64,000 bases of DNA, from contig NZ_HE978603.1 of NCBI RefSeq assembly GCF_000285835.1, forward strand, positions 1 through 64,000. Direction: 5' to 3'. The position numbers were made by a program, and so were the translations under genes. The notes beneath the pieces are model-generated. The model saw nothing but the letters and a program-made list of their open reading frames with translations. It ran no database searches and had not been told where the DNA came from. Shown here in pieces: positions 54,777 through 64,000 of the stretch (position 1 is its first letter; each line of letters begins with the position of its first letter). The stretch comes from Brevibacterium senegalense (GTDB lineage Bacteria > Actinomycetota > Actinomycetes > Actinomycetales > Brevibacteriaceae).

Positions 54777-55538
54777 ATGACCGCCGCGGAGGACCGCGCG
54801 CACGCCTCCCGCCCGTCGGTCGTCCAGTCCGTCGATCGGACGATCGACGTGCTCGAGGCACTCGCGGAAGCGGGCGGGATCGCCCGGTCGAAGGAGATCG
54901 CTCAGTCCGTCGACCTCCCCGTGCCCACGGTCCACCGACTGCTGGCCACCCTGAATGCGCGCGGATACGTGCTCCAGCTGCCGGATCGCCGCTACGCCCT
55001 GGGGTCCCGTCTCGTACGACTGGGCGACGCCGCCGCTCAGCAGTCCGGGGCCCGGGTACAGCCGGCTCTCGGCCGCCTCGTCGCGGAGCTGGAGGAGACG
55101 GTCAACCTCGCGTTCCTCACGCAGGACACGATGACGTACGTCGCCCAGGCCTCGTCGCACCGGTCCATGCGGATGTTCACGGAGGTGGGTCGGCGGGTCG
55201 CGCTCCACACCTCGGGCGTGGGCAAAGCGGTCCTCACGACGATGCCGGATGCCCGGGTGCGCGACGTGCTGGACCACCTGGGCGCCCGGACCCGCGAAGC
55301 CGTCCTGCACGAGATCGAGGTGAGTCGCCGCCGCGGCTTCGCGATCGACGACGAGGAGCAGGAGGTGGGCGTCCGCTGTCTGGCTGTCGCTGTGCCGGGC
55401 GGGCCCGCGCCCGCCGCCCTGTCCGTCTCCGGCCCAAGCTCACGCCTGGAGCCCCGCGTGTACGCGCAGGTGGCGATGCACCTGCGCACCACCGCCGAGG
55501 AGCTGGCCGCAGGCTGGGCGACGAGCGCCGGCCGCTGA
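54777..55538 (+). CDS. IclR family transcriptional regulator
   Basis: A 253-residue IclR-type regulator. The N-terminal winged helix includes VQSVDRTIDVLEAL and the recognition helix VPTVHRLLATLNARGY. The C-terminal GAF-like effector domain contains RVALHTSGVGKAVL and RRRGFAIDDEEQEVGVRCLAVAV, the family's ligand-pocket blocks. It starts 37 bases after the permease gene and probably controls this locus in response to glycolate, glyoxylate or a relative. Confidence 0.92.
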   Translation: MTAAEDRAHASRPSVVQSVDRTIDVLEALAEAGGIARSKEIAQSVDLPVPTVHRLLATLNARGYVLQLPDRRYALGSRLVRLGDAAAQQSGARVQPALGRLVAELEETVNLAFLTQDTMTYVAQASSHRSMRMFTEVGRRVALHTSGVGKAVLTTMPDARVRDVLDHLGARTREAVLHEIEVSRRRGFAIDDEEQEVGVRCLAVAVPGGPAPAALSVSGPSSRLEPRVYAQVAMHLRTTAEELAAGWATSAGR

Positions 55539-55572
55539 CAGGACGCACAGCCGTCGATCCGTCGGCCTGAAT

Positions 55573-55614
55573 GCGAGGCGCCCCGCCACCCTCACGGGTG
55601 GCGGGGCGCCTCGC
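55573..55614. terminator. Bidirectional terminator between iclR-type gene and rnj
   Basis: A 19-bp perfect stem (GCGAGGCGCCCCGCCACCC and its complement) with a 4-base loop; the longest perfect stem in the window. Confidence 0.85.
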
Positions 55615-55641
55615 TGTCATCGCGGACGTCGACTCACAGGA

Positions 55642-57327
55642 TCAGAGGACGACGACCTGCGGGACGATCATGGGCTTGCGCCGCAGCTTCGAGGAGATCC
55701 ACCGGCCGATCGTGCGGCGGATGATCTGCTGGAGCTGGTGGCGGTCCTTCGTGCCGTTCCGCAGCGCTTCGAGCACGGCGGCCTCGACCTTGGGGGCGAT
55801 GGTCGCGAAGGTGTCCGCGTCCTCGGCCACACCGCGCGTGTGGATCTCCGGCCCCGCGATGACCTCCCGACGCGACCCGTCGACCGCCATGAAGATCGAC
55901 ACGAAGCCCTCGCCCGCCAGAGTGAGGCGGTCCTTGAGGTCCGCCTCCGTGATCCCGCCCACGGACGAGCCGTCGACGAACAGGTCCTTCATGGGGTGGG
56001 CGCCCACGACGCGCGGCACGCCGTCGACCAGGTCGACGACGTAGCCGTTCTCCGCCAGCACGATCCGGTCCTCCGGCACCCCGGTCTGCCGCGCCAGCTC
56101 GCCGTTGGCCAGCAGGTGGCGCCACTCGCCGTGGACCGGCATGACACCGCGCGGCTGGACGATGTTGTACGTGTACAGCAGCTCGGCCGCAGAGGCGTGG
56201 CCGGACACGTGGATCTTCGCAGACCCCTTGTGGACGACCTTCGCGCCCAGTTTCATGAGCCCGTTGATGACGCGGAAGACGGCGTTCTCGTTCCCCGGCA
56301 CCAGCGACGAGGCGAGGATGACCATGTCGCCCTCCCCCACCTCGACGGGGTGGGTGCGGTTCGCCATGCGACCCAGTGCCGCCATGGGCTCGCCCTGGCT
56401 GCCGGTGCTCATGAGGACGATCTGGTCGTCCGGGTAGTCGTCGACCCGCTTCATGTCGATGATGGTGCCGGCGGGCGCGGTCAGGTAGCCCAGATCCTGT
56501 GCGATCTTCATGTTCCGGACCATCGAGCGGCCCACGAACGCGACCTTGCGGCCGTGCGCGCTGGCGGCGTCGAGCACCTGCTGGACGCGGTGCACGTGGG
56601 AGGCGAAGGAGGCGACGATGATGCGGCGCTGCGCCTGCGCGAAGAGGTTGACGAGGACCGGTCCGATGTCCTTCTCGAACGGGGTGAAGCCCGGCACCTC
56701 CGCGTTCGTGGAGTCAGTGAGGAACAGGTCGACGCCCTCCTCGCCCAGGCGGGCGAAGGCGCGCAGGTCCGTGATCCGGCCGTCCAGCGGCAGCTGGTCC
56801 ATCTTGTAGTCGCCGGTGTGGAGCACGTTGCCCGCACCCGTGCGGATCATGACGGCCAGCGCGTCCGGGATCGAGTGGTTGACCGCCAGGAACTCGAGGT
56901 CGAACGGACCCAGCTGGTCCGTGTCGTGCTCCTTCACGACCCGGGTGACGGGCCGGATGCGGTGCTCCTTGAGCTTCGCCTCGATGAGCGCGAGCGTGAG
57001 CGTCGAGCCCAGGATCGGAATGTCGTTGCGCTTGCGCAGCAGATACGGGACCGCGCCGATGTGGTCCTCGTGGCCGTGGGTGAGGACGAGGCCCACGATC
57101 CGGTCGTAGCGGCCCTCGAGGTAGGTGAGGTCCGGCAGGATCAGGTCGACGCCAGGCTGCTCCTCCTCCGGGAACAGGACGCCGCAGTCGACGATGAGGA
57201 TCTTGCCGCGGTACTCGAAGACGGTCATGTTGCGACCGACCTCGCCCAGGCCGCCCAGCGCGACGATCCGCAGGTCGTCGGGGGACGGCTTGCGCGGTTC
57301 GCGGGTCTCCGATTGGAATGTCAGCAC
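55642..57327 (-). CDS. rnj: Ribonuclease J
   Basis: A metallo-beta-lactamase/beta-CASP RNase of 561 residues with endo- and 5'-exonuclease activity, central to RNA decay. The metal motif HGHEDHIGAVP is near residue 80, with later beta-CASP blocks FASHVHRVQQVLDAA, MSTGSQGEP and KIHVSGHAS. GTG at 57327 lies inside the end of dapA (7-base overlap). The dapA-rnj pair is common in actinobacteria. Confidence 0.95.
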   Translation of the reverse strand: MLTFQSETREPRKPSPDDLRIVALGGLGEVGRNMTVFEYRGKILIVDCGVLFPEEEQPGVDLILPDLTYLEGRYDRIVGLVLTHGHEDHIGAVPYLLRKRNDIPILGSTLTLALIEAKLKEHRIRPVTRVVKEHDTDQLGPFDLEFLAVNHSIPDALAVMIRTGAGNVLHTGDYKMDQLPLDGRITDLRAFARLGEEGVDLFLTDSTNAEVPGFTPFEKDIGPVLVNLFAQAQRRIIVASFASHVHRVQQVLDAASAHGRKVAFVGRSMVRNMKIAQDLGYLTAPAGTIIDMKRVDDYPDDQIVLMSTGSQGEPMAALGRMANRTHPVEVGEGDMVILASSLVPGNENAVFRVINGLMKLGAKVVHKGSAKIHVSGHASAAELLYTYNIVQPRGVMPVHGEWRHLLANGELARQTGVPEDRIVLAENGYVVDLVDGVPRVVGAHPMKDLFVDGSSVGGITEADLKDRLTLAGEGFVSIFMAVDGSRREVIAGPEIHTRGVAEDADTFATIAPKVEAAVLEALRNGTKDRHQLQQIIRRTIGRWISSKLRRKPMIVPQVVVL

Positions 57328-58244
57328 GTGAGGTATTCGCTCCTTCGCAGGGCTAGGCGCACCGCGTCGACCTGCTGCGCGTCAGCCGGCAGCAGGGGGA
57401 GTCGCGTGGTGCGCGAGGGGATCACGCCCAGGAGTTCCAGCGCCGCCTTCGCGGCGACGACTCCGGGCATGCGGTTCATGATCGCGTCCACCAGGGGGAC
57501 CAGGTCCGCCGCGATCCGGCGGGCCGTCGCGACATCGTTCGACGCGACGAGGGAGACGAGGGTGCTGAAGCGGTCCGCGGCGACGTGTCCCACGACGGAC
57601 ACGATGCCGACGGCGCCGATCGACAGCAGGGGGAGGTTGAGCGCGTCCTCGCCCGAGTAGTAGGCGATGGTGCCGGAGGCCAGGACCTCCTGGGAGGCCG
57701 CCAGGCTGCCCTTCGCGTCCTTGACGGCGAGGATGCGCGGGTGCTCCGCCAGGGTGAGGATCGTCTGCGTGTCCAACGCGGTCGCGGACCGGCCGGGGAT
57801 GTCGTAGAGCATGACCGGCAGGTCCGTCGCGTCCGCCAGGGCCCGAGTGTGCGCGATGACCCCGTCCTGGGTGGGGCGCGAGTAGTAGGGCGTCACGGAC
57901 AGGAGGCCGTGGGCCCCCGCGTCCTGCGCGCTGTGGGCCAGGGAGATGGACTGCGCGGTGTGGTTCGTGCCCACGCCCGCGACGATGCGCGCGCGACCGG
58001 CGGCCGCGGACACGACGGCGCGGAGGATCTCCGTCTTCTCCGTGTCCGTCGTCGTCGAGGCCTCACCGGTGGTGCCGGAGACGACGAGCATGTCGTTGCC
58101 CAGACCCACCAGGTGGTCGACGGTCGCCTCCACGGCCGGCAGGTCGACGGCCCCCTCCGGGGTGAAGGGGGTGATCATCGCCGTGCCCACACGACCGAAG
58201 GCGTCGATCGCCGCGCGGTCTGCGGCGTCCTCTATCATGGCCAT
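57321..58244 (-). CDS. dapA: 4-hydroxy-tetrahydrodipicolinate synthase
   Basis: The first committed step to diaminopimelate and lysine; 307 residues. The active-site motifs are GTTGEASTTT near 59, the tyrosine of PYYSRPTQ near 137, and the Schiff-base lysine in LAVKDAKGS near 170. ATG at 58244 has a TAGGAT box exactly six bases upstream, so the message is likely leaderless. It is divergent from the acyltransferase-like gene with only 41 bases between starts. Confidence 0.96.
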   Translation of the reverse strand: MAMIEDAADRAAIDAFGRVGTAMITPFTPEGAVDLPAVEATVDHLVGLGNDMLVVSGTTGEASTTTDTEKTEILRAVVSAAAGRARIVAGVGTNHTAQSISLAHSAQDAGAHGLLSVTPYYSRPTQDGVIAHTRALADATDLPVMLYDIPGRSATALDTQTILTLAEHPRILAVKDAKGSLAASQEVLASGTIAYYSGEDALNLPLLSIGAVGIVSVVGHVAADRFSTLVSLVASNDVATARRIAADLVPLVDAIMNRMPGVVAAKAALELLGVIPSRTTRLPLLPADAQQVDAVRLALRRSEYLTC

Positions 58245-58250
58245 ACTCCG

Positions 58251-58256
58251 ATCCTA
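58251..58256 (-). promoter_or_regulatory. dapA -10 box (leaderless)
   Basis: TAGGAT, six bases before the dapA ATG, in the 41-base divergent gap. Confidence 0.6.
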
Positions 58257-58285
58257 CCCGCCGCGCGACCACCTGAGGGCCCACC

Positions 58286-59599
58286 GTGCACAAGCCGAAC
58301 GCCGTGTCCGTCACAGCCCCCACCGCGACCGCCGGCCGGTCCGACCGTGTGCTGGGGATCGACCTGGCCCGCGGGCTGGCGCTCTTCGGGATGATGGCCA
58401 CACACATCCTCCCCCGCATCGACGAGGCCGGGGCGCTCACCGTCGTGGGCCACCTGCAGGGGCGCGCGTCCGCGCTCTTCGCGGTCCTCGCAGGCATCTC
58501 GATCATCCTCTCGACCCGCGCGGTGCTGCGCGTCCCGGGCGCGCGGGCGTGGTCGGCCGCCGCGGCGGGCCTCGTGGTCCGCGGTGCCCTCATCGCCGTC
58601 ATCGGACTGCTCCTGGGCGAGCTGCCGTCGGGGATCGCGATCATCCTCGTGAACTACGGCGCGCTCTTCGTCCTGGCACCGCTGTTCCTCCGCTTCCCCA
58701 CGTGGTTACTGGGCGCGACCGCGTGGGCGTGGTTCCTCCTCGCGCCGCTCGTCTCGCACGCGCTGCGGACCGGATCGGTGGGAGACGCGGATCTCGTCAT
58801 GCCGGCCTTCACGAGTCTGGCGGTGCCGGACATGTGGATCGGCCTGGTGCTGACCGGGTACTACCCGCTGCTGCAGTGGCTGGGCTACATCGTGCTGGGG
58901 ATGTGGCTGGCACGCCTCGACTGGTCGGACGTCCAGTCGAGGATCGCGCTGCTGCTGGGCGGCAGCGCGGCCACCGTCCTCGCCCTGTCCGCCTCCGCGC
59001 TGCTCATGAACCTGCGCGGCCGATGGGAGCTCGAGTCCCTCTACGGCCAGCAGTGGGACTCGGGTCCCACCTTCGTCGACGAGGTCCTGCTGCTGGGCGC
59101 GTACGGGGTGGCACCCGCCGATTCCCCGTGGTGGCTGGTCGTCGCCGCACCCCATTCGGGCACCCCCGTCGACCTCGTGCAGACCGCGGGGGTCGCGATG
59201 GCGGTCATCGCCCTGTGCCTCCTGGTGGGGCCCGTCCTGGCGCGCGGGCCCGTCTGGCTGCACGCGTGGCTGTCCCGGCCAGGCTCCACTCCCCTGTCGA
59301 TGTACACGCTGCACATCTGCGTGCTGGCCGCGGTCCAGGAGGTGCCGGACCTGCTCCCGCTGCCGGGGGTCGGCACGCTCACGCAGTGGTTCCTGCTCAA
59401 CATCGCGATCATCATCGTCGCCGCGGTGCTGTGGACCTCACTCGTCTCCCGGCGCGGGCCCTTCGAAGCGGTCATGACGACGGCGGTGCGCGCGGTGCAG
59501 CGGCCCCTGCTCCGGGACCCCCGCACGCCCGCACCGCCGGCGTCCGGTGCGATCAGCGCTGCGCCGCCGCCCGGCCCATCCGCTGGACCGCATCGCTGA
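58286..59599 (+). CDS. DUF1624/heparan-alpha-glucosaminide N-acetyltransferase-like membrane protein
   Basis: A 437-residue integral membrane protein with about ten hydrophobic segments. The N-terminus [21 protein letters not shown] is the signature of the DUF1624/DUF418 acyltransferase-like group. A C-terminal block, [17 protein letters not shown], is shared by the group. The substrate is unknown; acylation of a cell-envelope sugar is plausible. A GTG start at 58286 follows GAGGG. Its last 47 bases overlap the 3' end of the convergent PatB-like gene. Confidence 0.87.
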   Translation: MHKPNAVSVTAPTATAGRSDRVLGIDLARGLALFGMMATHILPRIDEAGALTVVGHLQGRASALFAVLAGISIILSTRAVLRVPGARAWSAAAAGLVVRGALIAVIGLLLGELPSGIAIILVNYGALFVLAPLFLRFPTWLLGATAWAWFLLAPLVSHALRTGSVGDADLVMPAFTSLAVPDMWIGLVLTGYYPLLQWLGYIVLGMWLARLDWSDVQSRIALLLGGSAATVLALSASALLMNLRGRWELESLYGQQWDSGPTFVDEVLLLGAYGVAPADSPWWLVVAAPHSGTPVDLVQTAGVAMAVIALCLLVGPVLARGPVWLHAWLSRPGSTPLSMYTLHICVLAAVQEVPDLLPLPGVGTLTQWFLLNIAIIIVAAVLWTSLVSRRGPFEAVMTTAVRAVQRPLLRDPRTPAPPASGAISAAPPPGPSAGPHR

Positions 59600-60755
59600 G
59601 AATCTCCGGTCGGGTCGCGAAGTTGAGGCGGACCGCGTCTCCGCCGCCGCGACCGAACACGTGCCCGGAGCTCAGTGCCACCCGCGCCTCGTCCAGGAAG
59701 AACTTCGCCGGACCCGCCAGATCGCTCACGACCGCCAGGGCGTCTGCGGAGGCCGGGGCGGACAGTCCCAGTGCGGACGCGTCGAGCCACGCCAGGTAGG
59801 TGGCCTGCGGCGGACGCCACGTCACCTGCGGCAGATGCTCCTCCAGCAGCCGTCCCAGCAGATCGCGGTTGTCCTCCAGTCCGCTCAGCAGCTGATCGAG
59901 CCACCCGCGGGAGGACTCGAAGCCTGCGGTGTGCGCGAGGATGCCCACGTGGCTGGGCCCGTGGCTCACCTCCTCCGGCAGGCGCGCAAGGTCCGCTGCG
60001 GCCTCCGGCCCGGCCATGAGCAGGGCGGCCTTGAGCCCCGCGAGGTTGAAGGCCTTCGATCCGCTCGTGAGGGCGAACGCGTTCTCCGCACCCGCGACGG
60101 ACAGCAGCGGGACGAACGCGGCGCCCGAGTACACGAGCGGCGCGTGGATCTCATCGGAGATGATGCGGGCGCCGTGCCGGCGCGCGACCTCTGCGACCGC
60201 CTCCAGCTCTGCGCGGGTGTGGACGGTGCCGGTGGGGTTGTGCGGGTTCGACAGCAGCACGACCGGACGGTCGGAACCGGCCGCGCGGGCCCGCAGGAGG
60301 CCGTCTTCGATCGCGGCCGGGTCGAGCCGTCCCCCGTCGGTCAGCGAGGTCTCGACGATCTGCCTCTCCGCCCGCGTCACGAACGCGAAGAACGGCGCGT
60401 ACACCGGTGAGGTGACGAGGACGGCGTCCCCGGGCCGGGTCAGCAGCCGCAGCGCCTCGACGATGCCCATCATGACGTCGGGCACCTGGGCGGTGCGGGC
60501 GGGGTCCAGTCCGGACCAGCCCCAGCGGTCCGACGCGAAGGCGGCGACGGCCTCGGCGTAGGCCGTTCCGAACGGGTAGCCGGTATCGCCGGTGCGGGCG
60601 GCCCGCACGATCGCCTCCGTCACCGCCGGCGCCAGCGTCACGTCCATCTCCGCCACCCAGAGCGGCAGGACGTCCTGCGGGTACAGGCTCCACTTCATGC
60701 TCGTGCGGGTCCGCAGGTCCTCGAGGGACGGTCCGAGCAGGGGGTTCTCGCTCAT
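59553..60755 (-). CDS. MalY/PatB-type PLP-dependent aminotransferase or C-S lyase
   Basis: A 400-residue class I/II PLP enzyme. It matches the MalY/PatB branch: [18 protein letters not shown] near residue 20, [11 protein letters not shown] near 180, SDEIHAPL near 210 and the PLP lysine in [13 protein letters not shown]. PatB and MalY cleave cystathionine to homocysteine. The ATG at 60755 overlaps the TPR-protein stop (ATGA), tying it to dapB. It could instead be an N-succinyl-type aminotransferase for the DAP pathway, but motifs favour a lyase. Confidence 0.88.
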   Translation of the reverse strand: MSENPLLGPSLEDLRTRTSMKWSLYPQDVLPLWVAEMDVTLAPAVTEAIVRAARTGDTGYPFGTAYAEAVAAFASDRWGWSGLDPARTAQVPDVMMGIVEALRLLTRPGDAVLVTSPVYAPFFAFVTRAERQIVETSLTDGGRLDPAAIEDGLLRARAAGSDRPVVLLSNPHNPTGTVHTRAELEAVAEVARRHGARIISDEIHAPLVYSGAAFVPLLSVAGAENAFALTSGSKAFNLAGLKAALLMAGPEAAADLARLPEEVSHGPSHVGILAHTAGFESSRGWLDQLLSGLEDNRDLLGRLLEEHLPQVTWRPPQATYLAWLDASALGLSAPASADALAVVSDLAGPAKFFLDEARVALSSGHVFGRGGGDAVRLNFATRPEILSDAVQRMGRAAAQR

Positions 60756-61222
60756 GACGATGCCTCCGTGTCCGTGTGTCGGTCGGTCCTCTCCATGCCG
60801 ATCGCCTGTCGCATCGACGACCGCGCGCGCTTCCGGTCGCCCGCGGCGTCGTAGGCGCAGGACAGGCGGAACCACGACCGCCAGTCGTCCGGGGCCGCAT
60901 CGGCCTCGCGCCGGTACTTCTCGAACTCCTCGTCCGCCGCCGCGCGGACGATGCGGCCGCCCGGCGTGCGCGGCAGCGTGTCCGGCGGCAGACCGCCCTC
61001 GCGCTCGAGGATCCCCGCCAGCCGCTCCGTCTGCGCGCCGAACAGCAGCTCGCGCAGGACCGTCCAGGCGCCCACGAGCGGCAGCGCCACGAGGGCCAGG
61101 CCGATCCCCTTCGCGACGAGCGACGGGTCCGACAGCATGATCCAGGCCCGCTGCAGGGTGAACCAGAAGTAGAGGAGGAGCGCCAGCGTGATGATCGCGA
61201 CGCCCACCTTCGCACGCGTCAT
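60752..61222 (-). CDS. Small membrane protein with TPR-like tail, between dapB and the PatB-like gene
   Basis: A 156-residue protein with two membrane helices (about 6-30 and 37-62) and a cytoplasmic helical tail, where [37 protein letters not shown]-like spacing resembles one or two TPR units (residues about 100-140). No enzyme motif is visible. The start at 61222 overlaps dapB (ATGA). Such a protein near dapB is recurrent in actinobacteria; function unknown. Confidence 0.8.
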   Translation of the reverse strand: MTRAKVGVAIITLALLLYFWFTLQRAWIMLSDPSLVAKGIGLALVALPLVGAWTVLRELLFGAQTERLAGILEREGGLPPDTLPRTPGGRIVRAAADEEFEKYRREADAAPDDWRSWFRLSCAYDAAGDRKRARSSMRQAIGMERTDRHTDTEASS

Positions 61223-61971
61223 GCGAGGTCCAGGTAGGCCTCGAGGCCCACGTCCAGACCGGCGCGGTCGCCGATCGCCCGGACCGCGGTGAGGATGCCG
61301 GGCATGAATGCGGTGGTGGAGAACGTGTCCGTGCGCAGCGTGAGGGCCTCGCCGTCGGAGCCCAGGAGGATCTCCTCGTGCGCGTTCATCCCCTGCTGGC
61401 GGATCGCGTGCACGTGCACGCCGTCGATGACGGCGCCGCGCGCCCCGTCCGGGTCCGCGGCCGTCGCGTCCGGCATCGCACCCAGGCCCGCGGCGGTGCG
61501 GGCGGCGGCGATGCGACGGGCGGTGTGGGCGGCCGTGCCGGACGGCGCATCGAGCTTGCGGGTGTGGTGGATCTCGACGATCTCCGCGGAGTCGAAGTAG
61601 GGGGCGGCGAGCTCTGCGAACCGCATCGCCAGCACCGCTCCGATCGAGAAGTTGGGGGCGATGAGAACGGCGGCGTCCGGGTGCCCGGCCAGTCGCTCCC
61701 GCAGTGCGTCGAGCGCCTCCGGGGACCAGCCCGTCGTGCCCACGACGGTGTCGATCCCGTGGTCCACGAGGAACGCGACGTTCGCCTGCGTGGCATCCGG
61801 CACGGTCAGTTCGACGGCGACGTCGACGTCCGCCTCCAGCACGGTCTCGATCGGGTCGGAGCTGCCCAGCGCCGCGGCCAGCACCAGGCCGTCCGCCGCC
61901 TCGATCGCCCGGACGGCGTGCGAGCCCATGCGGCCCCCGGCCCCGATGACTGCCACTCGGATGTCGCTCAC
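61219..61971 (-). CDS. dapB: 4-hydroxy-tetrahydrodipicolinate reductase
   Basis: Second step after DapA in diaminopimelate synthesis; 250 residues. The NAD(P) loop [10 protein letters not shown] is near residue 9. The catalytic segment [15 protein letters not shown], with the HH and K residues, is near 135. A GTG start at 61971. A TAGAAT hexamer near 62025 on the minus strand is a possible -10. It heads the dapB-TPR-PatB unit. Confidence 0.95.
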   Translation of the reverse strand: MSDIRVAVIGAGGRMGSHAVRAIEAADGLVLAAALGSSDPIETVLEADVDVAVELTVPDATQANVAFLVDHGIDTVVGTTGWSPEALDALRERLAGHPDAAVLIAPNFSIGAVLAMRFAELAAPYFDSAEIVEIHHTRKLDAPSGTAAHTARRIAAARTAAGLGAMPDATAADPDGARGAVIDGVHVHAIRQQGMNAHEEILLGSDGEALTLRTDTFSTTAFMPGILTAVRAIGDRAGLDVGLEAYLDLA

Positions 61972-62056
61972 AGATCGTTCCCCGTCCTCCGGCGCGCGGG
62001 CCGGTCGTCCAACTGCGTCCGGCCCGATTCTACGAGTCCCCTACCGCCGGGGACGA

Positions 62057-62092
62057 CCGCGCCCCCGCGGCCGGGAGGCTGCGGGGGCGCGG
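62057..62092 (-). terminator. Terminator after sodA
   Basis: A 12-bp stem (CCGCGCCCCCGC / GCGGGGGCGCGG) with a 12-base loop lies 36 bases after the sodA stop codon, before dapB. Confidence 0.7.
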
Positions 62093-62127
62093 ATTCAGCG
62101 GTGCGGGGCACCGCGACGGGCGTCGGC

Positions 62128-62748
62128 TCAGGCGATGAGGCCCGGCGTCTGGGTGCGCGCGCGGTCGAAGCGGGCCTGCACGTCCTCCCAGTTGACGATG
62201 TTCCACCAGGCCTTGACGTAGTCCGGCTTCACGTTCTGGTAGTCGAGGTAGAAGGCGTGCTCCCACATGTCCAGCTGCAGCAGCGGGACGTAGCCCACCT
62301 GGACGTTGCCCTGCTGGTCGTAGAGCTGCTCGAGGGTGAGGCGCTGTCCCAGCGTGTCCCAGCCCAGGATGGCCCAGCCGGAGCCCTGGATCGAGGTCGC
62401 GGCGGCCGTGAAGTGGCCCTGGAACGCGTCAAAGCCGCCGAACTGGTCGTCGATCGCGGCGGCGAGCTCACCGGTGGGCTTGTCGCCGCCGTCCGGGCTC
62501 ATGTTGTTCCAGAAGATCGTGTGGTTGATGTGACCGCCCAGGTTGAAGGACAGGTCCTTCGACAGCTTGCCGACCGTGCCGAACTCGCCCTTCTCACGGG
62601 CCTCCGCCAGCTGCTCGAGAGCGGTGTTGGCGCCCTTCACGTAGGTCGCGTGGTGCTTGTCGTGGTGCAGCTCCATGATGCGACCGGAGATGTGCGGCTC
62701 CAGTGCGGCGTAGTCGTACGGAAGGTCGGGAAGGCTGTACTCAGCCAT
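62128..62748 (-). CDS. sodA: Iron/manganese superoxide dismutase
   Basis: A cytoplasmic Fe/Mn SOD of 206 residues. Metal ligands are in order: His in [12 protein letters not shown] near 27, His in [10 protein letters not shown] near 77, and Asp and His in [11 protein letters not shown] near 165. [10 protein letters not shown] precedes the last pair. I do not assign iron or manganese. ATG at 62748 follows AGGAGG. A well-formed promoter is at 62802-62830. Confidence 0.97.
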   Translation of the reverse strand: MAEYSLPDLPYDYAALEPHISGRIMELHHDKHHATYVKGANTALEQLAEAREKGEFGTVGKLSKDLSFNLGGHINHTIFWNNMSPDGGDKPTGELAAAIDDQFGGFDAFQGHFTAAATSIQGSGWAILGWDTLGQRLTLEQLYDQQGNVQVGYVPLLQLDMWEHAFYLDYQNVKPDYVKAWWNIVNWEDVQARFDRARTQTPGLIA

Positions 62749-62801
62749 GATGTGCCTCCTTGGTGGGTTCCGGCCCGGCAGTGCGCCCGGCCACGGCTTC
62801 G

Positions 62802-62830
62802 ACCCTATCGCGGGCCGCCACCTGGGACAA
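62802..62830 (-). promoter_or_regulatory. sodA promoter
   Basis: TTGTCC (62825-62830) and TAGGGT (62802-62807) separated by exactly 17 bases; predicted leader about 47 bases. It is the best two-box promoter in the window. Confidence 0.7.
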
Positions 62831-62912
62831 CGGCACCCACAGGGGCGGATATTCCCGCGTCCGGGGGCCGTCTCCCTCTGTGGGACGCGGCTGCCCGGAC
62901 GCGGTCGGGGCC

Positions 62913-64000
62913 TCAGCCCAGTGCCGGCAGGACGAGGTCCTCGCGCGGTCCCACGCCCGCCAGCGCCCACTCCTGCTCCAGCAGGCTCGCCGCGTGCGCC
63001 CGGATGTGGTCCGGAGTGACCGCTCGGACGGCCTCGATGAGCTCCTCCGGGCTGAGCAGCGGCAGGCCCGTGAGCTCGTGGCGCGCGATCCGATTCATCC
63101 GCACCGCGCTCGATTCGAGTCCCAGCACCGTGCCGCCGGCCAGCTGCGAGACGACGTCGTCGACCTCCTGGGCCGAGGGCAGCTCGCGTGCCAGCCGGGC
63201 CAGCTCTTCGCCCACGAGGTCGAGGACCGTGCCCGCGGACTCCGGCGCCGAGCCGGCGTAGACGCCGAACAGCCCCGTGTCCGAGTACTGGCTCAGCACC
63301 GTCTGCACCGTGTACGCGAGCCCGTGCTCCTCCCGGATCCGCTGGAACAGCCGCGAGGCCATGCCCCCGCCCAGCAGGTTCGACATGACGAGGTGGGTGA
63401 AGCGGTCCGCGTGCCCCTCGTGCAGGCCGCGGGTGCCCAGGATGATCCCCTGCTGCTCCGTGCTGCGGGCGCGCAGGTGGATGCCGGGGGTGAACACCGC
63501 CGCCGAGGCCGTGCTCGCCTCCCGCTGCCGGGATGCGGTCCCGACCGCCGAGTCTCCGGCCGCGGAGTCTCCGTCCGTGCGGACGGCGGCCCCGGCCTCG
63601 GCGGGGGTCTCCTGCCCGTGGCCCGCGATGTGGCGGACCACCTGGTCGACGACCTCCGCGTGGGTCGCTCCCCCGGCGGCCGCGAAGACCAGGCCGGGGC
63701 CCGCGTAGGCCTGCGCGTAGTGATCGCGCAGGACCGTGTGCGGCAGGGCGCGGATCTGCTCGCGGGTCGCGCCCACGGGGCGGCCCAGCGACTGATCCGT
63801 GAACGCGAGCTGCTCGAAGTCCTCGAACAACTGGTCCGTCGGATCGTCCGCGGCCATCGCGAGCTCCTCGATGATGACGCCGCGCTCGCGCTCGAACTCG
63901 TCGACGGCGAGCGTCGAGCGCAGCACCATGTCCCACAGGAGTTCGCTCACGGAGTCGAGGTCGCTCACGAGGCACCGGGCGTAGTAGCTCGTGTACTCCT
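62913..64000 (-). CDS. M16 family zinc peptidase (5' part beyond the window)
   Basis: The C-terminal ~362 residues of an M16 (mitochondrial processing peptidase-like) peptidase. The gene runs off the window at 64000, and the zinc-binding HxxEH would lie outside. Seen here are the downstream glutamate region [18 protein letters not shown] and the second-domain block [21 protein letters not shown] low-complexity insert of about 45 residues rich in Ala, Ser, Asp and Gly separates the two halves. The first in-window residues read [17 protein letters not shown], matching the family, so the apparent GTG at 63968 is internal. Confidence 0.9.
   Translation of the reverse strand, partial: EYTSYYARCLVSDLDSVSELLWDMVLRSTLAVDEFERERGVIIEELAMAADDPTDQLFEDFEQLAFTDQSLGRPVGATREQIRALPHTVLRDHYAQAYAGPGLVFAAAGGATHAEVVDQVVRHIAGHGQETPAEAGAAVRTDGDSAAGDSAVGTASRQREASTASAAVFTPGIHLRARSTEQQGIILGTRGLHEGHADRFTHLVMSNLLGGGMASRLFQRIREEHGLAYTVQTVLSQYSDTGLFGVYAGSAPESAGTVLDLVGEELARLARELPSAQEVDDVVSQLAGGTVLGLESSAVRMNRIARHELTGLPLLSPEELIEAVRAVTPDHIRAHAASLLEQEWALAGVGPREDLVLPALG

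Overview
The window is a GC-rich chromosomal segment of an actinobacterium, most likely of the order Micrococcales. The evidence is strong G/C use at third codon positions, many GTG starts, TANNNT-type -10 boxes, a PriA-type HisA, actinobacterial small families (DUF3046, ClgR, DUF1844) and the gene order ftsK-pgsA-cinA-clgR-DUF3046-recA-recX ... miaB-miaA-dapF-hflX ... lexA that is typical of the phylum. I do not assign a genus. I see no insertion sequence, prophage, CRISPR array, rRNA or tRNA. The only compositional outlier is the first ~390 bases.

Layout. 1-391: no convincing gene. 392-11603 (minus): a CPBP membrane protease, tyrS, then the complete arginine cluster argC-J-B-D-F-R followed by argG-H. 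11755-15453 (plus): a quinone oxidoreductase and the methionine importer metN-metI-metQ. 15533-24588 (minus): an ABC1/UbiB kinase, a short-chain dehydrogenase coupled to pheT, pheS, a SpoU rRNA methylase, and infC-rpmI-rplT with infC starting at a rare ATC codon. 24860-30265: a DUF1844 gene, then a tightly overlapped histidine operon hisC-hisB-(membrane protein)-hisH-priA-sseB, then a LysM protein. 30521-42169: lexA, hflX-dinG, an RsmC-like methylase, dapF, miaA, an extradiol-dioxygenase-like protein, miaB, and recA-recX. 42374-47214: DUF3046, clgR, cinA, pgsA and ftsK. 47322-48839: a DUF1846 protein. 48944-55538: a compact glycolate/lactate locus made of malate synthase, a GlcD-GlcG fusion oxidase, an LctP/GlcA permease and an IclR regulator. 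55642-61971: rnj with dapA, an acyltransferase-type membrane protein, and dapB with a TPR membrane protein and a PatB-like lyase. 62128-64000: superoxide dismutase and an M16 peptidase cut by the window edge.

How the parts work together. Most of the window is housekeeping: arginine, histidine and lysine/diaminopimelate (dapA, dapB, dapF) synthesis, translation (tyrS, pheST, infC, L35, L20, miaA, miaB), and the SOS circuit (lexA, recA-recX, and a LysM protein of the YneA/ChiZ type in a promoter region rich in TCGAAC half-sites). The metabolic module at 49-55 kb looks like a condensed version of the E. coli glc operon: uptake, oxidation to glyoxylate, condensation with acetyl-CoA to malate, and local control.

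Points that stand out: the ATC start of infC with a strong hairpin upstream; the natural GlcD-GlcG fusion; at least six genes whose start codon sits 6-7 bases after a -10 hexamer (probable leaderless mRNAs), two of which have the -10 hexamer built on the stop codon of the upstream gene; a uniform use of 4-base ATGA/GTGA overlaps; an uncharacterised two-helix membrane protein inside the his operon; a perfect 19-bp palindrome upstream of clgR; and a near-absolute codon-pair preference for CTG before glycine.
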